The notes: a model not told the origin generated them from the sequence alone. Shown: positions 13,561 to 25,309, numbered from the stretch's first letter. The stretch is DNA of 64,000 nt from Niebla homalea (GCA_019925105.1 JAHGAU010000025.1:496001-560000), one strand, 5' to 3'. Program-made: numbers and translations.

Positions 13561-16500
13561 TTATATTATTATAAAAACTTAAAAGGAAAAAGGGACCTAG
13601 ATTTTTTATGTTTTAATAACGGACTTAATTAATTATTTAAATTTCCTTAATAATACCTTAATTAATATCTCCGTTATAATAACCTATAAGGATAACTTTA
13701 TAAAGGAAACGGCTTTTATAAATAAGATTATAATTAAACTTCTAGCGGAATATTACGATTTTAAGGATATCTTTAATTATATAATAACCGATAAACTACC
13801 CCCGTACCGGGACTATAATTATAAAATCAATTAACCTCGGAAAAGATTCCTTTCCGGAGTTATATTTATTTACTCTTAAATTATAAGCTTTAGAAATTAA
13901 AAAAGTATATTATTAAGAACTTAAAAAAAGGATTTATTAAACTTAATAAAGTTTTTTATAAATCCCTTATCCTTTTTGCTTTTAAGTTTAATGGCGACTT
14001 ATGACTATACGTAAATTACCGTAATATTAACGTTATTATTAAGAGGAATTAATATTTTATTCCTTTGATAAAAAAGGTATTATTTTAAGTTATTAATTAT
14101 AAATGGATTACCCATTTAGATATTATTATAACCTTTAATAAGCTCCGTATATATCCGGAGAGTAAAAACTTTACGATATTCATTATTTTATTAAGTATCT
14201 TTATATATAAAGTTATACCTTTCAGCTTAATTAATAACCCCGCCTTATATTAATAATATATAAATAAGGTTTTATTCGATTATTTAAATGTTTTTATTTA
14301 GGCTTATTTAAATAATATTATTATTTATAGCGTTATTAAAAAGGAATATACCCGATATATATACTTAATATTAAAGCGTTTACGTAATATTAACCTATAA
14401 ATAAATATCCGGAAATATAAATTCGGAGTTTAATAAATTAAGTTTTTAGGTTTTATTTTTATTATTAACGGGCTAAAAATAAACCCCGATAAAATAAGTA
14501 AAATCAAGGATTGGTTAATTCTTATTAACTTAAAAGCCCTTTAAGGATTTATTGGTTTTTATAACTTTTATTAAAGATTTATTCCTTAATTCTTTAAAAT
14601 AATAAAACCTTTTTAAAGTTTATTAAAAAGGAAACCTTATTTATATAATCCTTAAAATATTAAAAAACTTATATAATACTTAAAGAGGCTTTTATTATAG
14701 CCCTTATATTAACTTATTATAATTTTAATAAAGAAACGATTCTTAAGATTAATTCTTTAAATTACGTTTCCGGCGGTATTTTTTCTTAATATAATAAAAC
14801 CGGGAAGTTATATTTAATAACTTATTATTTTAAGAGTATATTATTGGTTAAATATAATTATAATATTTATAATAAAAAGCTTTTTATTATTATTAAATAC
14901 TTAAAGAATTAAGGGTTAAAACTAAAAATAATAAAGAAGTTTTTCTATATTTTTAATAATAATTAGATTTTAAGATATTTTATTAAAAATTAAAAGTTTA
15001 TAAAACGTTAAATAAAATACCTTAATATCCTTTTTAAGTTTAATTTTAAGGTTATATATTACCCGGGTAAATAAAATAATAAGGCTAACGCCCTTATTTA
15101 AATACCTAACTATCGACCTTAAGGCGATAACAATAATAGGGTTAAAAACCAGTTTTAAACCGTTTTACCCCTTAAACGCCTTAAGGTTTTAATTTTAAAC
15201 GAGGGGGAAAAAGTATTAATATTAACTTATTTAATCTTTAAAGAACTTAGGTTTTATAAATAAATCCGTGAAATTAACCATACCGATAAAAGCTTAACGG
15301 AGTTTAAAAAAGTAATTAAAGAGGACGGATTATTTAATTTTAAAAGTATACCTTTAATCCATATTAAGGTTTAATCCGATATCTTTATTAATAAAAGTAA
15401 ATTATAAATATTAACGTTACTTATTACGGAGGTCTTAAAGTATATTTATAATAAATTAATTAATAATTATCCCGGCCGGGATCGTATAATTAAGTTTACC
15501 TTTTAATATTTCTTTTAATTTATTTTATAAGATAATATTAACCGTTATATCTTAAATTATAATATTTATTTTAGGTTTAAAGCTTTACGATAAAAGCCTA
15601 TAGGATTATTCTATTAATTAAAAATCCCGGAACGAAGATAAGTTAATTTTTTAATTAATTTTATTACCGGATTATTTAAGTATAAGGATATAAATATTAT
15701 CCTTATTATAGTTTATATACTATTTAAAGGCCGATATTATATCCTTTATTACGTTAAAGAAAAAGGGATTTCCGTTAAGGAAATAACCTAACTTTTTATT
15801 AAAGAAATATTTAAATATTATAACCTTCCGGATAATATTATTTTAAATCGCGGCCCGTAATTTATTAATAAAATATAACGCTCTTTATTATATTAACTTA
15901 AAATCGACCCTTAAACCTCGATTCTTTATTATGTTAAAAATAATAATTAAATTAAAAAAATAAATTAAAAGGTAAAGTAAAAACTTTAAATTTACGTAAA
16001 TTACTTATAAGACGATTAAGTATAATAATTATTTATAATGGAATTTACGGATAATAATAACTTAAATTAATTGATTAAAATAATACTTTTTTACCTTAAT
16101 AAAAACTTTTATTTAAGGATATTATTTAATTCCGATAATATTAAATATATTACCGTTTATAAATAACTTTAAGTTAAAAAAGTTACCAATATTATTAAAA
16201 TTATATAAGAAATTCTTAATATAATACGTTTTAATTTAAATAAAACTTATAATAATACGTTTAAGTAAATTAATTATTAATATTGGGATATAAAGTTTAA
16301 AATAAATAATAAAGTTTACGTAAACGTTTAATATTTAATAATTAATCGATTTAATAAAAAGTTAAATTATAAACGCTTAAGTCCTTATATTATTCTTAAA
16401 TAATATTATTCCTTTTATAAATTAAATATTTTAAATATTTTCCGGGCTTATTATATTTTTTATATAAGCGACTTAATTTATATTCCGATTAAAGAAAAAT

Positions 16501-16790
16501 TATTATTACCGGGATAAATTAATTTATTTTTTAAACTTATTATTATAAATAAAAAAGGTATTAAGGAGTAAAAACTTAAAGAAATTATTAATTCCCGGTA
16601 TACCGGTTAAAAGTAAAAATTATAATATAAATTTAAATAAGTAAATTTATCCCCGGATAATATTTAATATTATACCGACGTAAAAGAATTCCTTTATACT
16701 TAAGGATTAATTAAAGTTTTTTATAAAAAGTACCCGGATAAGCCCGGATTATAACCCGGAAATCCAATTAATATCGTTATATTTAAGGTA
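13560..16790 (+). pseudogene. Gypsy element 1 pol (RT, RNase H, integrase, chromodomain), inactivated
   Basis: DKLPPYRDYDYKI at about 13789-13828 is the block before the RT (family LPPHRxYDHxI). YRNIN and RNxYxIP-like segments follow, then AYLNNIIIYS near 14302-14331, where the YxDD catalytic pair has become NN. FIGFYNFY near 14535 leads to an RNase H block (YVSGGIFSQYN near 14760-14795, NKKLFIIIKYLK near 14870-14910, YYPGKQNNKANAL near 15058-15095). Integrase lies at about 15300-16200, including LFKGRYYILYYV and LPDNIILNRGP. A chromodomain-like tail at about 16560-16760 ends in YPDKPG. Stops are CAA/CAG-derived. Confidence 0.85.
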
Positions 16791-17040
16791 GCCTTTAAGG
16801 GTTATCCTAAACGTTTAAGTTAAATAACGATTTTACCGGGCTTAAAACTCAATATTATAGGCCGTATATTACGTCCCTATTAAGTTTAAGGGCCTTTTAA
16901 GACGGTTTTATAGCTCCCCGAAGCTATTAAAACGATTACCACCAATATTACTTACCTATATGGATTATACGCCCCTTTATTAGTGCAAATTTGGTATATA
17001 AGGCAATAAGGTTGAAAAAATATTTTAAAAGGGGGGTAAA

Positions 17041-17240
17041 TCGTAAAAAACGACACCTGCCCCGGAACCCCCCGGACGAAATCGCGTTTCAGGGCCCACT
17101 ACAGGGGCCACCGCCACGATCCTACCCCCGAATGCTTACATTAGCTACCCGGCCCATAAGTGATGGGTAAGAGGGGTGGTTTTGAGTAAAAAAATTTTTC
17201 CTTTTTAGCGTGCTTATAGGCTCGAGGGCGAGCCTTTCCC
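17041..17240 (+). other. GC-preserved 3' non-coding segment of gypsy element 1
   Basis: About 200 bp of GC-rich sequence (for example CGGAACCCCCCGGACG near 17065) lies between two purine-rich runs at 17028-17041 and 17241-17254. It contrasts sharply with the AT-rich pol just upstream. No reading frame is seen. Confidence 0.5.
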
Positions 17241-17254
17241 AAAGGGGGGGGTAA
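17241..17254 (+). other. Polypurine tract of gypsy element 1
   Basis: AAAGGGGGGGGTAA immediately precedes the TG of the 3' LTR, the expected priming site for plus-strand DNA synthesis. A similar run, AAAAGGGGGGTAAA, lies about 213 bp upstream and could be an older or duplicated tract. Confidence 0.75.
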
Positions 17255-17470
17255 TGTTAGGGTTCAGGGGTATTAATAACTCAGGAGTAGGCCCTACCGG
17301 GCCTATCCCGGGCCAAGCCCGGGGTTAGTCCGGCACCCAGGAGTGTCACCGACTGGGTATATTAGGGCCTTCGGCCCCTTCACTCCTACACCTCTGTACT
17401 TTAGTGTCTTTAGTTATACGCAATACACCCTTTGCCTTCCAAACACCCCAGAGGGGCTTGCACTCTAACA
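17255..17470 (+). repeat. 3' LTR of gypsy element 1
   Basis: 216 bp, starting TGTTAGGG and ending CTCTAACA, so the ends form the inverted pair TGTTAG/CTAACA. It is followed by the duplication TTATC at 17471-17475. It is less mutated than the 5' LTR. Confidence 0.92.
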
Positions 17471-17532
17471 TTATCAATATCGTTTAAGCCGAAGTTTTAC
17501 TTTACCGCCGCGCAAAAGCAGTATAAAGGCCG

Positions 17533-17536
17533 CCTC
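17533..17536. repeat. Left target-site duplication CCTC of the Ginger-like element
   Basis: CCTC directly precedes the terminal TGTTG and recurs at 20977-20980 directly after the inverted copy of the terminus. A 4-bp duplication fits Ginger-type DNA transposons. Confidence 0.75.
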
Positions 17537-17740
17537 TGTTGCATGTCAGCGAGGGTATCATGCAGCCCATGGGCCGCATACCTTTTCCTATGGGCCACCG
17601 CGGTGTCCTATAGGCTACTACGCTCTCCCACGGGAGACTACGTTTAGCCGAGGTACCATACGGGTGAGATCTTTACCAAAAGTAACCCTCGCTAAATACA
17701 TTTTCCTATGGGACGCCGCGGTTTCCCGTTACCTATCGTA
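17537..17740 (+). repeat. Left terminal inverted repeat of the Ginger-like element
   Basis: It pairs with the reverse complement of 20836-20976; the shared core includes CTCTCCCRYGGGAGACTACG and GCCGAGGTA. It contains internal subrepeats of the type CCTATGGGCCACCGCGGTGT, one more here than on the right, so the left repeat is longer. GC is near normal. Confidence 0.8.
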
Positions 17741-18030
17741 CGTAAATATTTATTTTTTAGTAAACTTCAAAACTTTAAATATTAATTATAGCTTTTATTA
17801 TCCTTTATATTTTATTATTTATTAATTAACTCCTTAATATTTACCCTAATTATTACCCCGATTACCTCGCCGTCCCCGTATACCTCCCCGTCCCCGAATA
17901 CCTCGCCGTCGCTATATCTATTACTAATAATTTTGCTGGCGCCGTTCCCCTCGTTAACGGTTTTATTTCTACGAATTATATATAAATTCTAGCTTTTAAT
18001 TAAAAAAGTAAGGATAAATAATATCTCGAA

Positions 18031-19900
18031 ATGGAAAGGATACGAGGCGAAGCTCGAGGCTCTAAACGAATATCGAGGGCCGAGAAATACCGCTATATTG
18101 ATTATTTCGTCTTCCCTAAAGACTTTTTATTACCGAAAACTAAAACGAAGAAAAAAGCTTGGGTACGAGAGAATTACTATATAGCTAGTAATAATCGTAA
18201 GACCCTTATAAGGAAATTTATTATTAATTTTAAAAAAGCCCGTATTATTAAATACGAGGAGGAGCTATACGATCTTATTATTAAGAAATATTGCTTATTA
18301 GGCTATATAGGTTAAAACGTAATAGCGACGGCCGTTATCTAAAAGAACTTCGGTATTATAAAAAAAGAAGTTATAAGTTTTATAAAGTATTACGTTATAT
18401 ACTCTCTTTCGCGGCTTTTAAACTTTAAAGGTCCTTTCAAACTTATCTAATCTAAACGGGTCTTTAAGCGTATATAAATCGATTTTATCGATATATCCGA
18501 CGACGCCGATAGGGATTATAAGTGGATCTATTATATAAAGGATTACTTTAGTAAGTTCTATATAATGTTTATTATAAAAAACAAGGAATTAATTATTATA
18601 ATACGTATATTCCACCACTGGGTTTACTAGCTTAATATTATAAAGATCTTATAAAGCGATAACGGGAGCGAGTTTAAAAGGGTCTACGATAAGCTCCTGT
18701 TTCGGTATAGTATTAAGGTTATTAATAACCGACCTCGTACGCCACGGACTTAAGGCCTAATAAAATAAACTAATAAAACCGTTAAGAAAAGGATTGCTAC
18801 CTAGAAAAGATAAATAGGAAATACGAATTAATGGGACGGATTAGAGGTATATATATAGAATTTATTAATTATTAGTTTCGAAACGAGGAAAAAACATTTT
18901 ATAAATAAGCTTTTAATATAAATCTATTTATATAACGCCGTTATTTTATTATTAATTACGTACTTCTTTACGATTTTCAATTCCGCATTATTATTGCCCC
19001 ATTTTTACTATTATTAATTAACTATTTAAAGAATAATTAGCGACGTCAAGATTATTACTAAGGGTATAACTTTTTTGGTATAATTTATATATATAATAAT
19101 ATATTTTTAGCGTTTTGCCGATATAATTCTAATATACTCTATAATAATATTAGGAAATCGTACTTTTAATAAATTATACTTATATACGCTTAATTAGCTA
19201 TACTTTATATAAGCTAATATTTAATCGTAAGCCTAACTATCGCCGGATCCTTAATTATAGCTGTATAGGCTATGAGATCGAGGACGAAATTCTCGACGAT
19301 AATAAGGATAAAGACGGTGCCTTTAAGTCTATAATCGACAACTTCCGTAAAAAGGTAATTAATACTAAGATAGATAAGATAGAGCGGCAGTTTCGTTAAT
19401 AAATAATTAATCGTTAGCTTATAAAACGCTTATAAAACGAGTTACGGAGGATAAGGAAAAAGGAGAATCGCATTTTAAAGGATAATAACGGCGATAAAAA
19501 CGGTAACGAGATTAAGTCGATACCTATAGATAATAAAAGGGATTAGTATATTTTTAAGCTATTACCCCATACTTTCATTTATAAACTATACTACGTTAAT
19601 TATCGGATACGCGGAGCTTTTCGATCCTCGTATAATTCGGAAAGTAAATAATCAGATTTAAAGCCTAATAAAAATATTAAATTAATTAATAAAGCTTATG
19701 TAAACCGGGTAGAGTTCTTAATCGTTATTACTAATTCTTAAAAATCGAGTATTAAGTTTACTTTAGATAAAAAGGAGGAATCTAAGAAACCTATTAATTC
19801 CAACCCCGAAAAATTTAAATTATTAGGCGGATAAAACGGAGGATAATCGGTTAAGAAATTCAAGCTTAAATATATTACTATTTAAAACACCGTAAAATAG
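18031..19900 (+). pseudogene. Ginger-like transposase with integrase core, inactivated
   Basis: An intact N-terminal piece of 94 codons (18031-18315, Met start, Lys/Arg-rich) leads into a zinc-finger-like part in which a KYYVIYS segment replaces the expected paired Cys. The catalytic core follows: QIDFID-like residues near 18474-18491 (first Asp kept), SDNGSEFK near 18655-18681 (second Asp kept), and RPRTPRT-x-GLIK near 18730-18766, where the third acidic residue, expected Glu, is Lys (a G-to-A change). The core order and spacing match retroviral-type integrases. The downstream half is too decayed to assign and the end is approximate. Confidence 0.7.
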
Positions 19901-20835
19901 AGAAAAAAGTGAATTTAGCGACCTCCTATCTTTATTACTGAACGCCCTTAAATTAAAGGCTTTAAACGAGAGGCCGAAAGTCTAAGAGCTCGATAATATA
20001 CCGATAACCGCAGCTCGTATAAGTATTATTAAGTATTAGAAAGCGGTTTAAAAGCGATCCATAAAGTAATTCGGCAAATAACGTAACGTCCAGATATATA
20101 AAGTCGGTTAGAAAATCAGCGTTAATATATTTTATAAGGACCGATCTAGCACTAACGATAAACGGGTTTTTAATAAAGTTACTGAAATATTTAAAGAGAT
20201 AAATTAATACTAGATCGTTACTCGATAGGGTATTTTTAATCGCTATTGCCTAATTAATATCGTTAATTTACTTAAGCATAATATTAATATCGATATCCCG
20301 GACCTTATATTAGTAAATAAGGTTACCTTTTTTACTACGTTATATAATAATCGACTTCTTAAAAGGTAAAGGTAAAGTACGACTAAAGGACAAGAAAAGG
20401 TAGTATTCTAATGGGACTTATAAGTATATTAAGGCCGGTATAAAATACTTAGTTTATTACTATTAGTTATAAAGGCACCCTAATACTCGTATTAAATATC
20501 CCAATATAGCTCCATTACATAAATTTATACGAATAAACCTTAATACTCGAGAGTAACGTAAGGAGCAAAAGTAGGTAAAGAAACGTTAGCGCCAGGACGC
20601 AGTTGGACGGTAAATAGGCACCAAAAGGATCGGGTTTGGGCCTATCGATAGCGAAAGTAACGTCGACAAAAACGCAAAAAAGGCCCGTAAGAACGAAAAG
20701 CGACGCAAGTAATAAGAGTAATAAATAATAAATAATTAGCAATAAGTAATAAGTAATAAGTAATAGAAAGATAGATAGATTTTTTAATTTTTTAGATTTT
20801 ACCCTCGGAAACCATAATATCCCATAGGATACCGC

Positions 20836-20976
20836 GGTGGCCCATGGGAAACCATACTTAGCGAAGGTCACTTTTGGGTGGGGATCTCACCCGCATAATA
20901 CCTCGGCTTGGCGTAGTCTCCCACGGGAGAGCGCAGTAGCCCATGGGAGACCCCGCACCCTCGGTGACATACAACA
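20836..20976 (-). repeat. Right terminal inverted repeat of the Ginger-like element
   Basis: The inverted copy of the left repeat, ending ...GACATACAACA and followed by CCTC. Further GC-preserved subrepeat sequence extends inward to about 20800. Confidence 0.8.
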
Positions 20977-20980
20977 CCTC

Positions 20981-21090
20981 CACCTTACGTCCGTCTCACC
21001 GGTATCGGTCTTATTTCCACCTCCCGATTACTCGAACCCGTCCCGGTAGTAGGGCCGTTACGACTGGGTGATTAAAAGTGAAGAGCATGA
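20981..21090. other. Flank right of the Ginger-like element, possible Helitron 3' remnant
   Basis: GC-preserved DNA continuing the sequence interrupted at 17536. If the gypsy and Ginger-like elements both inserted into the Helitron tail, the Helitron 3' end should lie here. I found no convincing hairpin plus CTRR. Confidence 0.3.
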
Positions 21091-21440
21091 TTAAAACCGG
21101 TGATAAGCAAGGCCGGTTATAAGTAAAAAGTAGAAGTAAAAAACTAAACCCGAATAAGTAATAATATACGACTATAGTTATACCTCGGATATTACGTTAA
21201 TCGATAAAATTCAGTAAATTTAGCTTTTTTATTACCGGGAATAGTTATCGTATTTAAATAATAAAAATAAGATTTAATAAAAATTTAAATAATAAGTATT
21301 TTATTATTTTTTTATACCTTTATATTCTAAATATTACGGGCCTTTCGTATATAATATATCTTATACCGGATATATTATTGGTCTATTTGGATATATTATT
21401 AACGTTATTATCGTTACCGGTTTTTATAATATTTTCCTTA
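21090..21440 (+). mobile_element. Fragment related to the 3' non-coding end of gypsy element 2
   Basis: AATAATATACGACTATAGTT and ATACCTCGGA near 21160-21190 align with 41445-41470 of gypsy element 2, just after its chromodomain. Further matches (ATAGTTATC; a GTTACCGG...TTATAATAT segment) keep the same order. This points to a decayed copy of the same family without a recognisable LTR. Confidence 0.5.
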
Positions 21441-21546
21441 ATTTAAAATCCTATATATATATATATTTATCCTGACGGTTTCTTAATATAGATTTATAAT
21501 TTACGCGTACGTACTTAAATATATATAAAGTATAAATAAATAAAGT

Positions 21547-22130
21547 AATACCTGTTTCTCGTATTCTCTTATTATAATAAGCCAAAAAGACCGTATTTAC
21601 CCTAAAGATCTTACTTTTCAGGCAAGGCCTTTATTACGCGCTACCCGCTTCTCGTATTCTCTTATTATAATAGGCCAAAAAAACCGTATTTGCCGTAAAG
21701 ATCTCATTTTTCGGGCAAAGCCTTTATTACGCGCTGCCCGCTTCTCGTATTCTCCTATTACGATAGGCCAAAAAGACCGTATTTGCCCTAAAGACCTTAC
21801 TTTTCGGGCAGGGTTTTTATTATGTGCTACCCGCTTCTCGTATTCTCTTATTATGATAGGTTAAAAAGACCGTACTTACCCTAAAAACCTTACTTTTACG
21901 GCAGGGTATTTATTATATAATACTTTTATTACGCGATATCCGGTTCTCGTATTCTCTTATCACGATAAACTAAAAAAACCGTAATTACTTTAAAGACCTT
22001 ACTTTTAAAATAAGGCTTAAATAAAGTAATATCCGTTTCTAGTATTCTCCTATTGCGACAGGCCAAAAAGACCGTATTTACCCTGAAAACCTCACTTTTA
22101 AGATAGGGCCTTTACCACTTTACTTACCTC
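21547..22130 (+). repeat. Tandem array of a 93-bp repeat, about six units
   Basis: Units carry TTCTCGTATTCTC, TATTATAATAGGCCAAAAA, ACCGTATTTGCC and TTACTTTTCGGGCA. Unit starts fall at about 21555, 21648, 21741, 21834, 21943 and 22036, a 93-bp step except for one 16-bp expansion at about 21910. The middle units are the least mutated. No coding frame is evident. Confidence 0.85.
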
Positions 22131-23190
22131 TTACCCTTTGCACTTAAAGTAATACCTGACCTATATATGCTTTTATAGCTACCACCTAAAAATAGCGTAT
22201 ATATATTGAAAAACCTTATTACTAAGCAAAGACTTCAGGGACCGAAAAGGATTTCGGTGGTGTCCCAACCTCGTTAATTTTATTTTAAAGTAATTCGATA
22301 TTAATCGTAATTTTATCGTTCTAATTAACGAAATTAGTATTAATTCGTTAAAAATTCGCAATTTCGATATAAATCGTTAAATTTCGTTTTTATTTATATT
22401 ATTATTCTCGGGTTAATTAGTTTATTTAATATATAAAAAGCTTTAATCGCGTTTTAAACGAAATATAATAAGTATATTTAATATTCGATTAAATTATTCT
22501 TTAACCTAAACTCGCAAATAAAAAATATTAATAATATTTTATTTATTATTAACGGTTTCCAAAACTTCTTAATTAATAGAAAAAATAGTTATTAAACGAT
22601 TTAAGGAATTAATTATATGATCGGTTGCGGGATTAATCAATATTTTCAAAGCCGGCTTCGTTTTTAATACTTTAAGTTTTCGAATTAAACTTTTAACGAG
22701 GGAAATAAATTAATTCGAGAATTTCGTATCCGGAACGATATCGAAATATTGTTTCTTAAAAATAACACTAATAGTTTGAATAATATTATAAGATCGTTTA
22801 TTTCGGGGTTATATTTCTTAAATTTATTAAGATCGGGATATTTAATAGTTAATCAAGATTTAGTTAAAATTTTAAAGTTATTTCTTTAATCGAAATCGCT
22901 ATTATCGGGATTTGAAGTCGAGGTTCTTATTTATAATTAATTACGAATTTTATTCGCAATCGGTTAATTAAAATCTTTATACTATTAAATATTTATTTAA
23001 ATAATAAATAATAAAAGATAAAAGATAAAACTACCGATCGAAACGAAGAAATATTAGTTTCCCGAAAATTACTAAAAGGAAAGAATAAGATAATAATTAG
23101 TTTTATAATAGAACCGTATTTGAAATAAAAAAAAGAACTATTTAATAAAGGTTTATATTATCGAAAAAACTAATTATAAAAAGTAAAAAA
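22130..23190. other. AT-rich unassigned region
   Basis: A mutated region with a slightly different texture from the LINEs (many TTCG and CGAT words), so probably a different element family. A minus-strand stretch at 22179-22361 stays open for 60 codons and includes RLGHHRNPF, but I recognise no domain. Confidence 0.3.
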
Positions 23191-23350
23191 TAGGGCGGGG
23201 GCCCTCGTAAACTAAATACCCTATTACCGGCAACACGAATAAGTGATACTTCTAGTAACACACGTCCATAACACCAAGGCATATAATATAAGGCTTAATA
23301 CTCGGAAACCGGAGTCAGGCAACCAGCAAGGAGCAGGAACGTACTTAACA
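23190..23350. other. GC-balanced patch, possible LTR remnant
   Basis: About 160 bp beginning with GGGCGGGGGCCCTCG and ending GTACTTAACA, preceded by a purine run. The ending resembles an LTR end, but no matching start, second copy or duplication was found. Confidence 0.3.
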
Positions 23351-23776
23351 TATAATATTTAAATTATTATTTAAAGTAAAGATTTAAGATTAATTTTTTA
23401 CCGAAATATATACGATTTAATTAATTTAAATATTATATTTAATTAAAAAAATAAACTTTTTATATCTTTTATTATAAATATAATTTTTGATTTATTTTTA
23501 TATATTAAAATAAAAAAGAAAATACCGGAATTTTTCCGAATATTATTGAATTAGTCCGTATTTGATTTAAATATAAAATCGTTTTTATTCGATTTAATAA
23601 CGAAAGATTTCTTAAATAATACATTTATAATGTTTTTTAATAAACTTGGGGTAATATTTGAATTATTAGTACCGGTTAATATAATTTAAAATAAATATTT
23701 TAAACGGAAAAAAAAGTTTTTTTATAAAAATCGGTTTACCGGAGTTTTTTTAATTATAAATATATTAAATAACCGG

Positions 23777-23949
23777 GTTTTTGTTAGGATTGCATCGCAT
23801 ACTTGTAAATAGCTTAGTATGAACAATGATAGATACAGGACCCGTCCTTAGTGATAGGACAGGTCTTAGATAGCAGTTGGGAGTTTCTCCTCCCAACATC
23901 ATCAATAATACATACTACAATTCATGCCTACTGTGCCCGTCACAGTTTT
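23777..23949. mobile_element. Candidate solo LTR (163 bp) with GTTTT duplication
   Basis: The 163-bp block 23782-23944 starts TGTTAGGATTGCATCG and ends CCCGTCACA. GTTTT flanks it at 23777-23781 and 23945-23949. The TG...CA ends and 5-bp duplication suit a solo LTR, perhaps copia-type. GTCACAGTTTT is itself tandemly doubled at the right edge, so the duplication could be coincidental. Confidence 0.5.
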
Positions 23950-25205
23950 GTCACAGTTTTGAATAATTAAAATATTGATAAAAAATTTGTTCTAACAATT
24001 TTTTTAAATACGTTATTTTTTGAGAATCAAATTCAAATTAGTTAAAAAAATTTAAATATAAAATATATCTATTCGATAAAATTATTTTTCGGAAAAAAAT
24101 TATATTAGAAATTTATATGAAATATTTAATAAATTATAGAAATATTAATATTTATAGTATTCAAGTATTAAATCAAAAAAAAAGTTCGTATAAAAATGTT
24201 TATTTTTATAAAACTAAATTTTATAAAATTAATAATAGTAATATTACGTAGATATAACAAAAGCCTTTTTTAGGAATCTTTAAAATTTATAACGCCGATA
24301 TTTTTTATTTTATTATAGAATTATCTTTAAATAACGATGACGCAGAAAAAAAGGGGATATATATTAAAGATAAAAAAAATCTTATTGAAATAAAAAAAAA
24401 TTAACTAAGTTATTATTTCTATTTATATTTACGTTTATAAAATGAAAAATCATAAAGGAGAAATCTTTTTTTATATTTTCGCCTGTATTCCCCGCTATTA
24501 TAATAATAAAAAAGAGAAATAAATAAAAAAATCGGACTTTAAAATATTTTAAAAAAAGGAAAAAAAACTATGAAAATTATTTATATAATAGTTTTAAAAC
24601 CGGTCGTAAAAAACTTAATTAAATTATATTATACGGTTTTTCTCATTTTTATTTTAATTCGTAAATATTACGAAAAAGATTTATTTTTAAATCTTTTATA
24701 TCTATCATTAATAATTTTAAAATTTGATCGCAAATTTTTTTTAAAATTTTGAATTTCATTATTAAATATTTAAGTATTTTTATGCCGTAAATTTTAAAAT
24801 AACGATTAATACCGAAAAAGAAATTTAAATTAAAAAAAAATAGAGAATAAAATTTATTTAATAAATAAAAAAAAATTCATTTTAATGGAATAAATATTTA
24901 AATATAAATTTAATAATAAAAAGATTTTATAAAACATAAAGCGAAGTTTTATATTGAAAATAATTCTTAAAAAACCGATTAAAACATAATTATAATTAAT
25001 TTGTAATGAAAATATTAAAAAAATTAATAATAATTATCGTATTTCCCGATTTAAAAATACGTTAATAAAATATTATCAACGTATTTATAAATAATAAAAA
25101 AAATAATATAATATATATTAAACGCTAAAAAATAAATAAAATAAAAAAAAATATTACTTTTTTTCATCGAATTTTATATAAATCTAAATAATTATTAATA
25201 TTATA
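23950..25205. other. AT-rich unassigned region
   Basis: Highly AT-rich, with small chance frames only (for example 24570-24752). No domain, terminal repeat or RNA gene was recognised. Confidence 0.35.
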
Positions 25206-25216
25206 ACAAGTGAAGG

Positions 25217-25235
25217 CCTTTGATTAAATCAAAGG
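25217..25235. repeat. Perfect 19-bp palindrome
   Basis: CCTTTGATTAAATCAAAGG is a perfect inverted repeat with a single central base. It lies about 75 bp outside the large foldback structure. It could be a terminal hairpin of a transposon, but nothing around it confirms this. Confidence 0.6.
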
Positions 25236-25309
25236 TGGGTTTAGTAAATTACGTGATTATTTAGATCTAAATTTCAAACTCGTTTTGTAATTGATGCATT
25301 TGCTTATTA

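Larger units (their letters stand above)
10354..17470 (+). mobile_element. Ty3/gypsy chromovirus 1, structurally complete, RIP-mutated
   Basis: Element of 7,117 bp with two 216-bp LTRs that begin TGTYAGGGTTCAGGGG and end with TAACA, a polypurine tract before the 3' LTR and a perfect 5-bp duplication. The order is gag, reverse transcriptase, RNase H, integrase, chromodomain, which places it in the chromovirus branch. All coding parts are full of stops, while both LTRs and the last 215 bp before the 3' LTR keep near-normal GC. It lies just downstream of the Helitron helicase frame. Confidence 0.92.
17537..20976 (+). mobile_element. Integrase-like (Ginger-type) DNA transposon, RIP-mutated
   Basis: Element of 3,440 bp with long terminal inverted repeats starting TGTTGYATGTCASCGAGGGT and a 4-bp duplication CCTC. 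Inside is a transposase relic with a retroviral-integrase-type catalytic core. Long inverted repeats, TGT termini, 4-bp duplications and an integrase core are the features known for the Ginger superfamily. It sits 61 bp downstream of gypsy element 1. An alternative is another integrase-derived group such as KRBA2-like elements. Confidence 0.75.

Noticed and set aside
17432..17647. 71-codon plus-strand ORF
   Set aside because: It spans the 3' LTR end, the duplication and the left terminal repeat of the next element, so it is a chance fusion frame.
20515..21049. Open frames on both strands at the right terminal repeat
   Set aside because: They cross the GC-rich terminal repeat and low-complexity (AATAAGT)n-like DNA; no domain.
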